Below, one piece after another: positions 47,900 to 58,590 of a stretch of DNA of 64,000 nucleotides. The translations under genes and the position numbers were made by a program. Each line of letters starts with the position of its first letter. Position 1 is the first letter of the stretch. Source of the DNA: Malachius bipustulatus (Eukaryota; Arthropoda; Insecta; Coleoptera; Melyridae). A model generated the notes under the pieces. It searched no databases and was not told the DNA's origin. It was given only the letters and a program-made list of their open reading frames with translations. Location: positions 4,960,001 to 5,024,000 of the forward strand of contig OU342635.1 of the NCBI GenBank assembly GCA_910589415.1, read 5' to 3'.

Positions 47900-49005
47900 A
47901 ATTTGGTCCATATTTTTTCATCTTTGGGTCATATTTCCCCGTTTTTGGCCTACTTGACTACATCTGTGAAGAGAAAAACCTGAGTTTCAGGAAGAGTACT
48001 GTATAGTCATATTATTCCCCATGTTTGGCACAAAAATCAATTTTTTGGGCCATGTTGGGGTCATATTTCCCAATTTTTGGCCTGCTTGACCACACTTGCG
48101 AAGGGAAAAACCTGATTTTCAGTAACAGTACCCCCAAAAACATATATACCTAGATGCTTAACCTAGGCACAAAAATCAATTTTTTGGGCCATATTTTTCC
48201 ATGTTTGGGTCATATTTTCCCATTTTTATCCTACTTGATCACCCTTGCGAAAGGCTTAAACCTGATTGTTGGGAAGAGCGCTTCCTAGAAAACAAATAGA
48301 TACCACTCCCAGAATTCGGTTGATTCTACGGGATTACCATTACCATTTTTTGTTCATATTTACCAATTTTTGGCCTACTTGACCATCCTTTATGAAAAGA
48401 CAAACCTGATTTTAAGAAGGAAAAACGAACGAAAACGTATAAAGGTACCACTCCTGCTATTCAGGTGGTTCGACTGTTTGTCATTACCATTTTGGGGTAA
48501 TATTTCCCCATTTTTATTTATTTTGTTTCCTGTAATTGGGCCTTTGTCTGTTGGAAACAATAAATTATTATTATTATTATTATTATTATTTTTGGCCCAC
48601 TTGGCCGCACTTGTGAAGGACATTAACCCGATTTTCGGGAAAAGCGCTCCCTAGAAAACAATAAGATACTACTCCTACAATTCGGTTGATTCTACGGGAT
48701 TATCATTAGCCTTTTTTGGTCGTATTTATCCATTTTTGACCTACTTACCATCCTTGTGAAGAGAGAAACCTGATTTTAAGGAAGAGCGTCCTTGAAAACA
48801 TATAAAGGTACCACTCCCGCTTATATTCAGGTGGTTCGACTATGTCATTACCATTTTGAGGTCACATTTTTCCATTTTTGGTCACTTGGCCGCACTTGCT
48901 AAGGGCAAAAAACCCGATTTTTGCTAATTTATTAACCCTCGAAAACATGAACTTATTCCTACTATTCGGATGGTTCGACGGAATTATTTTTGGGCTCGAA
49001 GTTGT
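47900..49005. repeat. Tandem array, ~141-bp unit
   Basis: CCTACTTGACCACACTTGCGAAGG-like blocks recur near 47949, 48082, 48229, 48373, 48597, 48738 and 48880. Each is followed by AACCTGATTTTCAG, a CTAGAAAACA and GGTACCACTCC stretch, TTCGGTTGATTCTACGGG and TCATATTTCCCCATTTTTGG. One interval is longer (~224) because of an insertion at about 48511-48591. About seven diverged units. Confidence 0.85.
48511..48591 (+). mobile_element. Retroposon 3' tail inserted in the 141-bp array
   Basis: TTTCCTGTAATTGGGCCTTT with GTCTGTTGGAAACAATAAA and (TTA)n interrupts one unit of the array, lengthening it by about 80 bases. The AATAAA followed by a simple-sequence tail is what the 3' end of a SINE or LINE looks like. 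It seems to be a 5'-truncated retroposed end. The precise target duplication is unclear. Confidence 0.5.
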
Positions 49006-49009
49006 GAAA

Positions 49010-50740
49010 TTAAAATACCCTAAAAAAGGAGAGTAAACCTGCACATTTAAGAAAATCGAATGAAATTAACGCACCTGATTAACGAATCTGATTAACTGTA
49101 CTTAAGTGGAAATCGCTTGTATTGACTTAGAAGTTAACAGCCAGTGAAATCTTTGGGATAGACAAGACAACTAATGAGTTAATTCCAGCGAAGTGTTTTT
49201 GACCATCTTAAGCCAATTGTTCCCAGAAGGACGTTATTTATTATTTACTTAATTTACTTTTGATTTTAATAGCTTCTTGTCTATTTATTGTAAACAACTT
49301 TAAATGATAGGAAAACAATGTTTATTATCCCACACAACTTATCATCATCGAAACAATGATGATATCTCCAAAAAGTTAACATTATGATGAAAAATTGGAT
49401 ATTTGTTAAGTACATTTTGTTCAACGAATTGGTTCAACGAATCGAAAATTGAACTTTTCTTTCAAATCTAAATTCCCCTAATGACGAAACTTCTTTGACT
49501 CGTCAATGTGCAACCTTGCGTGTAAAACAATTGACATAGCAAGAAAGCACAAGTCTTTAAAATTCTTGGAAACTGCGTTGTACATTTTTCCGAAACATTA
49601 GCGAGTCTTTTTGTAGGGGCAGAGGATTCTTCAATAATTTACATATTCGACTAAAAACTTTTTATTATCGCGTAAGTATAATATAAAACGAGACGAAAGC
49701 TGATTTTCAAGCCATTTCGTAGAGTCGATGCAGACTTTGTATATTTTAACGAATAAATGAAAAGGCATTCTCAAGTTCAACTGTCTAGAATTAGCTTGTT
49801 TTTCCTCTGAAATTCCCGAACTACTTACATCCGTTCGCAATCCCCAACCTATGGCTATGGCCAAGCCCGAGGCTTCAGAAATACATTGAAGCAACTAATT
49901 TAAGATGTTTCCTTTAGGAAAAACATTCCGTGCTAAATTTAATTAAAGGAGATGGCCATAAAAGCCGTGAGGCATAAAAGCGTTAATATCTTTACTTATC
50001 GTCTGTAGAGAATATATCAAAAAGGGAAACATAAATGAATTGCCTACCTTGTGTTTATTTAGTTTCTTTGAAAAATCCAAGAGGGAAATTTGAATCTAAA
50101 TAAGCATTTAACTGTAACCGGAGTACGGTAAAGTTGAAAAGATGAGTCAATTTCAGAATATTTAATGTTCGGTAATTAAACAGAATATTTATTTGCTTAT
50201 TATAGAGGGTGGAACCAATAAACCGGGAGGGATTGACTACGATTATACAGCCGAACGTGACGTCATACCTAGATCCTGGTCACGGCACCAAATTCTGTAG
50301 TATAACTTACCTTTTAAAATGAGGATCCTTCTTTAATGTGCCCCCCAGGCAAATTTCGGCTGACTGAGGCCTAAAACACAAGAATTTCCCGCTATGAAAT
50401 GAAATCAACTTTTTATTCTATTCATTCTAACCCCCTTTCAAATGCCGGGTTCGGTGAAATTTGATTATATTCATGCAATAGTTCATTCGTTTACAATTAC
50501 AAACAAATTACCCCAGCGTTAACTCATCGCTATAAATCGCTATAAATTTATTGCAAGCACGTGAATGGAATTTATGCCTGTTTCTGAAACTCATGGCGCA
50601 GTGACAGAACTGCCTTTTGATCTTGAAAGCTTGACGGGTGATAAATGTTTTTAGATAGTTTTGACTCTAAGGATTCGATTTTATCATGCGCAGTTGGTAT
50701 CCAGGTTGGTTCTCTTCAATATGATCTTTAATAAAATTAT
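49010..50740. other. Intron stretch before the main coding exon
   Basis: No coding homology. Repeat shared with 43.9 kb at about 50260-50310 (CCTGGTCACGGCACCAAATT); a branch-point-like and T-rich region leads into the acceptor at 50750. Confidence 0.4.
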
Positions 50741-50750
50741 TTTGTTTCAG

Positions 50751-52219
50751 CAACATGCGGTGCCTTATCTGACGGCATGCAATACGGCTGGTCAGCACCA
50801 TTCATCCCCAGATACAACGAAACTGACAGCCCGTTCCATTTCACCGAAAGCGACGAAACATGGTTAGAAACCATCTACATGATCGGGGGTTGCGCTGGTC
50901 TCCCAGTCACCATCTACCTAGTCGACAAGATAGGCAGAAAGAAGTCTCTAATGGCGGCATCTTTTACTTCACTGGTTGGCTGGTTGTTGACGGCCTTCGC
51001 CCAGAATGTCAATTATCTTCTAGCCGCCAGATTCCTGACGGGCGTAGCCGGTGACATGGCCTTCGTCTCAGCCCCAATGTACATCGCTGAAATTGCTGAC
51101 CAGAAAATCAGAGGGTTCCTAGCTAGCTTGATAATCATGATGATGTTAGCGGGAACTTTGCTGGTATACTCAATTGCTCCTTATACACCGATTTATGTGT
51201 GCTCAATTGTAGGTTCTTGTGTATTGGTTTTCCAGTTAATTTTGTTCCCGTTTATGCCGGATTCTCCTTATTATCTCCTAGGTAAGGGTAAGGAGGAAAA
51301 AGCGAAAATAAATCTTGCCAGACTGAGATCAAACTGTGATATTGATAAAGAATTAAGTGAAATCAAAATGGCTGTAGAAAGACAACGAGCTGAACGTGGA
51401 CGAATAATTGATTTGTTCTTAATCAAAAGCAATAGGAAAGCTGTTATAATAATGACTGTTTTAAATGGTGCTCAACATTTTAGCAGCATAAGTGTGATGT
51501 TAATGAATCTCCATTTGATATTAAACGCCGCCGGTTCAATTTACATGGATTCGAAATTAGCAGCGATTACGTTTTCTGTTCTCATGCTACTTGCTGCCGG
51601 TGTATCATCTTTAGTTATAGATAAATACGGAAGGAAATGTCTGTTGGTGGTTTCGTCTACTCTAACAGGAATTTCGTTGACCTCCTTAGCTCTGTACTTT
51701 AATCTAAAAAAAACTGGAGTTGATGTGTCTGCGGTAAGTTGGATACCGATAGCCGCAGTGATGCTGTACGCCAGTGTATTCAAATTTGGTCTGGGAATGA
51801 TCCCTATCGTCCTTACTGCAGAGTTATTTCCGTCTAATGTCAAAGCTATGGGAATGACCATCTCTGACCTCATGTACGTCTTTTTTGGCTTAATATCCAT
51901 ATATCTCTATCAAATAACTTCAAAGGCTTTTGGTTTGCACGTACCATTCTACATTTTCTCGTTTTGCTGCTTTGCCACAGCTCTGGTTAGTGCCTTTTAT
52001 ATTCCCGAAACTAAGGGAAAGACCTTGGAAGAGATTCAGTATATTTTAAAAGGTGAACCTTATCCGCATTCGGCTGCTGTAGAAAATGGTGAAATTATAA
52101 AAGAAGATTCGATTGTTTTGAAAGAAAAGATTGGCATATCTACTGTTGACTCTAAAAAGGGAGAAACGCAGAACGGTGATACTTTTATAGCAGTTAAAAC
52201 TGAAGTTACTCCTTTATAG
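50751..52219 (+). CDS. Facilitated trehalose transporter Tret1-like (MFS sugar porter), main coding exon
   Basis: This exon encodes residues 24-512 of a twelve-helix SLC2/MFS sugar porter of the plasma membrane, in a family that moves trehalose or hexoses by facilitated diffusion. In full-protein numbering: helix 1 about 15-36; possible N-glycosylation NET at 46 in the first outer loop; VDKIGRKK at 81-88 between helices 2 and 3; RFLTGVAGDMAF from 117; PMYIAEIADQKIRG at 132-145; PDSPYYLL at 193-200 after helix 6; a charged cytosolic loop about 202-252; AQHFSSISVML at 263-273 (helix 7, replacing the usual QQxSGIN); IDKYGRK at 313-319; TAELFPSNVKAMG at 379-391; and PETKGKTLEEI at 442-452 after helix 12, with a polar 60-residue tail. 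Length is normal for the family. The acceptor TTTTGTTTCAG|CA fixes the exon start. The Met at 50777 is inside helix 1 and is not the true start. The substrate is inferred from the family and could be another sugar. Confidence 0.95.
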
Positions 52220-52427
52220 GTGTTTGAAGTTGTTACAATTGTTAAACTTATTATTGTCATCAAGTACAGCCGATGGCGTGTACCAGTTTTATAAAACGAG
52301 TATATCTAGTAGTCCACTTACATTCTTATAGTGGTGCATCTTACTTTTTGCCTTTTTGCAGAAAAGCAGTGCTATTTAGGCAAATCAATAATATGCTTTC
52401 AGTATTGCTAATTGATGCAAACAGCTT

Positions 52428-52433
52428 AATAAA
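52428..52433 (+). terminator. Candidate polyadenylation signal of the Tret1-like gene
   Basis: An AATAAA hexamer lies 209 bases after the stop codon of the transporter. It is the first canonical hexamer downstream. No transcript evidence is available, so its use is inferred. Confidence 0.5.
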
Positions 52434-52889
52434 GTTACTATTATTAGTGAGCGAATTCTTTATTGATACCTTAAGAAAAACGTTACTATAAGAATATAAG
52501 TCGACTAATCAGTACCGTATTTTTAATCTTATACTGTGATTTTTCAAGAATGCCATATGCAAACTCAGTAGATATAATCTTAGAATAGGAATTAATTAAA
52601 ATGCAATATAGAAGGAATTTTTAGAGCCTCTTAAAAATGTTGCCATAATGATTGGCTCAAATGTATCGGTGCAGACAACTGCGGTCAAAATTACCTTTTT
52701 TTTCCTTTCCCCAGACCGTCTAATTATTTTTGAAACTACTTACCCTTGAGAGCGGTTACCAGAACAACAACCGCTTTCTTGCTGGTACCTTTTAGATAGA
52801 TTTCCATTTTAATCAATCTATGGTGCCATGAAGTTCTTTCCTATTATCTTTGCAAAAGCTCACTGTTTGTTTGGAATGTATATAACATA

Positions 52890-53972
52890 ACTCCAAAAAA
52901 TGCGAGGAAGAAAGTACTGTCAGCCTAATGAGCCACATTGAAGATCTTTATCAAAATCATCCATCGTAGAATTTACAAGAAGCTAGAAGAAAATATAACA
53001 GCTACTCAGTTAGGCTTCAGCTTCAGAAATGGATTTGGCACAAGGGAGGCTTTGTTGGCCTACAATATCTTGATGCAGCGGTGTCTTGACGTCAACCAAA
53101 ATGTACACGCCTGCTTTATTGATTATAATAAAACGTTTGCTAGAGTAAGACATAAGCAACTGGAACGGAAAAAGCTGGACACAAGAGATGTACAACTACT
53201 AATAGCAAAACTGTACTTAAACCAAAGCGTCCGACAATGTTCTTTCACCACTCCTCTTCAACATATATTCAGAGAAAATCTTCACCAAAGCCCTTGAAAA
53301 GGATGCCGGTGCATGGAGTACGAGTTAACGACATGCCACTGAACCATGCGGATGATACATTATAGTACTCGTACTTCTCGCCGAAAACATGATGCAAGAC
53401 CAATTTGGTCACGTCTAGTCCAGAATATGACCTGAACACTCAATGTCCAGAAGATCAAACACATGATTGTGACCAAAACTGAAGTGACCGATAAATTTCT
53501 ATATGTGGAAGGTGAAAAGAGCCGAGAGGTATGACTACCTTAGGTACGAGTGAACCTGAACACCTTTTGTGAGGATCAAGAAGCCTGTAGTCACGATCTG
53601 AGTCTGAACCTGAGAACTCCAATGCACAAATGTTCTGTATTCCAGGTCCTTTTTTTGCATGGTGTAGAAGCTTGAACCCTCAATGTGTATTGCGAGCGGA
53701 TGTGGACATACCGTAGGATGTTGAAAATATCATGAATATAACATGTGACCAACGTGGAGGTTCTAAGAACAATGGAAAAAGGCGTCTAGATCCTATATAT
53801 GGGAGGTGGAGAAAAGAAAATCGCAATATCTCATGACAGGCCCAAATTATGGACCCCAAATAAAAAGGTATATGAGATTCTGCAACTCATAACTCAGGGA
53901 AAAATTGAGGGAAAAAGACATATTGGAAGGAGGAGAATTTTCAGGCTTAGGAATCTGCGAAAATGGTTTAAT
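52890..53972 (+). pseudogene. Non-LTR retrotransposon reverse transcriptase, frameshifted 3' half
   Basis: A decayed LINE-type polymerase. In order: TVSLMSH in one frame (52916-52936), then KIFIKIIHRRIYKKLEENIT, TATQLGFSFRNGFGTREALL, CFIDYNKTFARVRH and LYLNQSVRQC in the 52938-53297 frame. Next come IKHMIVTKTEVTDKFLYVEG near 53450-53510, MHKCSVF near 53622, and KVYEILQLITQGKIEGKRHI with GRRRIFRLRNLRKWF ending near 53972. That C-terminal motif is characteristic of a common insect endonuclease/reverse transcriptase family. The YADD catalytic box region (near 53347) reads only as NHADDT. Stops and frameshifts are frequent, and the endonuclease half is absent, so it is a 5'-truncated dead copy. 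The clade was not determined. Confidence 0.8.
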
Positions 53973-53974
53973 CC

Positions 53975-55450
53975 CTTAAGTGTCAAGAGCGCCAATAGTC
54001 GCGCTGTCAAATCGATCACGTCATGGTTTCTTCTTCTGTCATCTTCTTTCGTGGCATCTTTTTCAACATTTTCTCACTTTAGAACTTTCGTCACGCAGTT
54101 GCAAAATTGAGAGCTTCGAACTCAACCCCCTCCCACTTCAGGACCCCCAAATGCCATATCTGCAAAATTAAAGACTTCAGTTATGACTTATGACTTAATG
54201 ACATTTTATTGAGACCCCTGATCAAATGAGACCCTAACACCACCTTTTAAATGGAGACGAGAAAAAGTAAAGAAGAAGTATAAATTGGGAAATTATGCCA
54301 GTTATACGCAATATGTGCATTTTTAAAGTTTTGACCGCAATAGAACGCACCCAAAAGTATTTTATAGAAATTTTGAAATTTCAAAAACTTTTAACATAAG
54401 TTGCACCATCAGTACAATTAATATTGAAAGTTGTCTGACGCTTAAGCAATGATGAAATCTATTATTAGCGTAAAGTTTCTTCTCTTGTTGAGTCAGTTAT
54501 AGGTAATAGCAATTCCTGTATTGTCGACCAAGAGATATAACGAAAAAATCTAATTGTTAAACTGTCATATTTTATGACTTTAACAATATTTCAATAATCC
54601 AAAAATTGATAAAATGACAGAAGTCGTTTCGTTATATCTCTGGTCCAACTATACCTATATTGCATAAAAGCTTGGTGATTTACTATTGTACGATAATCCC
54701 CATACCATAAACCGATTTTTATTAATAACCATAAACACCCCTCTACAAATAAATCTGTTTAACATGTTCGATTGAAAAGTACATGTTCATCCACCTGTTA
54801 TCCTTGTAACAAAGAACAAAACTAATTTTTACAACGTATAAATCATGATTGAAATTACAAGGAAAAGTACCTAATAACTAACTAACAAAATATGGTATTT
54901 TTTTAACTCTGAAAAAAGTAACGTGGATTTATTTCTAAATAGTCTGCTAAGGTTACATGAAATATCAGCATTGATGTCATACTCACTCTGCTGATACATT
55001 TTAGAGAGACACGTATTGCCGTTTCATTCGCTTCGCTTAAATTGGTGACCGTTTTCTGCCGATTGACTTTTTGGGGACTTTCTAATGCTTGACCCTTATT
55101 AATTACGGCTCGAATTTTTTTAATTATACCAAGTGACAATTATTTCAGAGATTCAGCTAACCTCTAAATCATAATTATTACTTCATGTCAGTAAAATTTG
55201 AACCGATAAAATGATTTATACCTCGCTCACTGATGTTAGGGGTAATAAGGGGCCCCCATTCATTGATTCGCCTTCAAAGTATTCAATCAAATTTGCCACC
55301 ATCTGTTGCGTAAACGTGGCGTAAAAAAATATGACCTTGGCAGACTATTTAGAAATAAATCCACGTATATCTTTAATACTGCTATAGGCGAAATAGCTTG
55401 GAACAAAATAACGTTTATAAAGAAGATACGACAATAATAGCAGCTGTCAT
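53975..55450. other. Intergenic stretch, nothing recognised
   Basis: AT-rich DNA after the retroelement. AAGAGATATAACGAAAAAATC and an inverted form near 54622 (TTTCGTTATATCTC) frame a small inverted repeat at about 54527-54645. TCTAAATAGTCTGC at 54935 recurs inverted at 55341 (CAGACTATTTAGAAATAAATCCACG), so 54900-55370 may be another foldback. Confidence 0.35.
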
Positions 55451-55452
55451 AT

Positions 55453-55611
55453 TAGTGTATTTTTTAACAAAAAAATACACTATTGAGGACGACATCACTT
55501 TCCAAAAATCACCCAAACTCATCAAATGTCCACCGATCATGACCCCCAGATTACGAAAAAGTGGTTTTCCAAAATTCACCTGCCCACGATATATATATAT
55601 ATATATATATT
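55453..55611. mobile_element. Helentron-like end fragment with stem-loop and (TA)n
   Basis: The stem-loop 55453-55482 and the next ~108 bases (GAGGACGACATCACTTTCC through CCTGCCCACGAT) match 34911-35045 with few differences. Where the 34.9-kb copy continues into the palindrome, this one runs into (TA)n and ends. The minus- and plus-strand ORFs here are the repeat read through. Confidence 0.7.
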
Positions 55612-55619
55612 TAGTCGAC

Positions 55620-56310
55620 CATCGTATCTTGTGACATCCGGTAAAAATTTCGACGTTTCTGCATCCACCCTCTAGAGTGACAATAGAAGAAAAAGAAAAA
55701 TATGACTTTCTAAACACGACGTGAGGAAGTTATTGCAACATTAAAAATAGAACTATACACGAAAAAAAAAATTGGTTTTTGCTATCACATTGACATCCTC
55801 TGTATATTCGATATACATTTTTATGGAATCAGCGTTATGACATCCATAAAAATTTCATCGACGTTATGACATCCCCACAGGGTTGCCAGTTATTTTTAAG
55901 AGTATAAAGGCGGCGCGCGAAGTTTTACAGTAATAGCCTACTGAGTCCTAGGCATTCTTCTGTTTACGGAATCTCCAGCAGCGATTGACCTACAACACTA
56001 GTGGCAGTCCTACTCAAGTATCTCTAAATGCCACCTGTTTTAAGACGCCGGGCGCCTCTCGACTGCTACCCTTTGATCTCCGCTGGTGGCGTATGATTAT
56101 AAAGAGAACGTTTAAATTGTCGCATTTTCTTCTATTATATTGTCAAGTCAGAATTAGATTAAATTAACTAAATTAATCTCGGGCCGGAAGTGATCGTTGA
56201 GTTTAGCAATTTTGATATTAATTTTGATTTTGATACTATTTTATTTTAGTTGGTTTACGTTATGTAATTGCAGTTATTTGCCTCGGTTATTTGGCATATT
56301 GTCATTGCAT
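55620..56310. other. Intergenic stretch with one promoter-like spot
   Basis: GAGTATAAAGGCGGCGCGCG at about 55899-55918 is a TATA-like box beside an unusually CpG-rich patch, with TTTTACAGTAA about 25 bases further on. No gene follows; it may be the promoter of a lost transposon or LTR. Nothing else recognised. Confidence 0.3.
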
Positions 56311-56333
56311 ATTATTGTGGGTTCACATATTAT

Positions 56334-56660
56334 GAATATAATTTTATTGAAATATTAACTATAATAATTTTCACATTTTAACAGATTATACATAATGACG
56401 TCAATCTACATAATATTATATCAGTATAAAAGTATAACAACTATATAATAATAATAATAATAATTAATACGAAAATATTGGTATTCCAGCTCCATCAGAA
56501 AAATCCCTAATTGAGCGCCATCGTTTACGACTTCTTCTAATGCACATACTGCTCGCTCTAATAATTGTAGCACATCCAATTTTTACTCTGAGCCAATTCA
56601 TAATAATGCTATAAGGAATATGCCATTTTTCAACTAGTTGTTCTGCAATTCATAATAATA
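56334..56660 (-). mobile_element. 5'-truncated retroposed fragment with 18-bp flanking duplication
   Basis: TGTGGGTTCACATATTAT occurs exactly at 56316-56333 and 56661-56678. Between them, read on the minus strand, is the end of a coding region, a stop, a (TTA)n stretch and an AATAAA 6-12 bases before the end. The coding tail reads EQLVEKWHIPYSIIMNWLRV, then KIGCATIIRASSMCIRRSRK and a stop 18 codons later. It resembles the C-terminus of a transposon-encoded protein recurrent in invertebrate genomes (…NWLR.…CIRGSR…), recalled from memory and not assigned to a named family. No poly-A tail remains. Confidence 0.5.
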
Positions 56661-57640
56661 TGTGGGTTCACATATTATCACATCGCATACTATGTATTCC
56701 GAAAATTTCGCTCCTGGTACGAGTATTTGTTTCTATTTTGCCTAATAATTTTTCTAATTATTATTATAAACGATATCATTTAATATTGCACTCAAAATAT
56801 TTTGGAAAATGCTAAGATATGTCTTTTTTTACTTTTTCCCATGGAAACTTATTGACTAAGTCCTTAATACGGCTAAATTTCAAAATTCCATTTTTTGCTA
56901 GTCGACGTCACCAAATGAAGCTCCGGCAGCGTTTTGATGAGTGGGTAAGGATTTCTCTTTTCATACAATGCATGGTAATTTATGAAGAATGAACGATCCA
57001 AAATTTTTGAATCTTTAGGTAAGTATAATGGACATCAAGATAATGATGATAAAGTACAACATGACTTATACCAATTTCGCTTATTTAAGAGCTATAATAA
57101 GGTTTAAAAGTCGAAACTTCAGTAATTAAAAAAAATTTTGAACAATTTCTAGAAATTTCATGGCATCAACTCCAAAATTGACACACAATATACGTTTTCT
57201 GCCATAAGAACAACATAGGTAGAGTACAAATTTTATAAGAAGGCGAGAGTTTGACAAGAATTTGTTAGTGCGCAGATACGTTAGTCGTCACTACTGCCGA
57301 ATCCAAAAATATTTGTTGTCCAATATCAACAAAGTTAGACGGTGTCAGCGTTAAAAAAACAACCAGTCAAATAAGGATGATAAGAGTATCGTCGCCGTAT
57401 GTAAAAGCTCAGTGATGCGTGCTGGTTAACTCGTATCGTACTTAGTTTAAATACTTACTCACTTATTATTTAAAATATTTAGAATTACGTGCGCCGCGCC
57501 ACTGATGCAATTTCTATTCTGATAAGGTAGAACAGTTAAAAAGCCCACAAGATGCGCAGTTCACGCCTAGCCTTCTTATAAAAATTGGACAGCAGGTACT
57601 TGAAACCAATTTGACGTAACTCATACGTGAGGCTAGTTAT

Positions 57641-58590
57641 GCAGGGTGTCCCTGAAATGACTCTACAGCTCTCTAGTAAAAGATTATGAATTATAAAAGC
57701 CAAATCGCTGAAGTGATTTTGATGAAATTTGGTATCACGTTATGGTTTTATGGAACAAAAAGTGCAATACTAAAATTATTCATGATGTTATAATTCATTG
57801 GCGCAGATAATGGTTTTTTAGGTTCCACCACTTTGAACTTCTACTCCAATGGAATTAAACATATTTAAATACCGAGCGTATAGATTACTCGACTCATTTT
57901 ATACAAAAAAGGTACCTCCTCTTTATAAAAGTCGCCTAACTTTCTCGTATAGAAGATAAACGCATTTGAATGTTGATTTTTATAGGAAAATTCGAATTTA
58001 TTTTTCATGGGATTTTTTTGATTTACAACAAATAATAAAATTAATTTACATTTCATTATTTGGACATTCAAAATCGCATTTGGACATTCAAAATCGGTTT
58101 TGGGCATTTAAAATATCGCATTTGAACTTTAAAATGTGAATTAGTTTTATTATTTTATTAAGAAAATCCCATGGAAAAAAATACGAAATTTCCTATAAAA
58201 ATCAACATTCAAATGCGATTTATCTTCTAAACGATAAGATTCGGCGACTTTTTATCGAGATTTCCTTTTTGGTAGAAAATGAGTCCACTAATCTACTCTC
58301 AGTATTAAAAAAAAATTTAATTCCATTGGTGTAGAAGTTCCAAGACTGTAGAGCTTTTGCACTTTTTGTCCCATAAAACCATAACGTCATAGCAAATTTC
58401 ATCAAAATCACTTCAGCGGTTTAGCTTTTATAATAAAAAAAACATTTCAGATTTGACATTTGCGACCAGACACTTGATATCCTAGCGGCCAAACCAAGCA
58501 ACTCAGGACTAAGATATGTTGACTTAAATCGAATTAGTTTCATCCGAGGAATATTCTGAGAGCTGTAAAGTCATTTCAGTGACACGCTGT
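57641..58590. mobile_element. ~950-bp foldback element, CAGGGTGTCC ends
   Basis: CAGGGTGTCCCTGAAATGAC at the left pairs with the inverted CAGCGTGTCACTGAAATGAC at the right. Arms of ~400 bases continue inward: TTTGATGAAATTTGGTATCA, ATGGTTTTATGGAACAAAAA, AATGTTGATTTTTATAGGAA and others are all mirrored. The centre (about 58059-58135) has three to four short tandem units of CATTTGGACATTCAAAATCG type. The minus-strand ORFs at 57865 and 58220 come from the arms. No transposase. Confidence 0.75.

Larger units (their letters stand above)
8768..50750 (+). other. 41,983-bp phase-1 intron of the Tret1-like gene
   Basis: The intron runs from donor GTAAGG at 8768 to acceptor TTTATTTTGTTTCAG ending at 50750. 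Both sites match consensus and the frame is kept across the junction within helix 1. The interior is filled with transposon remnants, palindromes and tandem arrays annotated separately; no other host coding exon was recognised on either strand. An extra internal exon is unlikely because the protein junction is already continuous, but alternative first exons cannot be excluded. Confidence 0.8.

Noticed and set aside
48390..48654. ORF with (TTA)n-encoded leucine or asparagine runs
   Set aside because: It spans the 141-bp array and a microsatellite; clearly not a gene.
50777..52219. Full-length 480-residue transporter starting at 50777
   Set aside because: The frame is open upstream to a clear 3' splice site at 50750, and the Met lies within helix 1. 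Joining to exon 1 at 8767 restores the N-terminus.
55899..55940. Core promoter of a host gene
   Set aside because: TATA-like sequence and a CpG-rich patch are present, but no coding region follows in either direction within reach.
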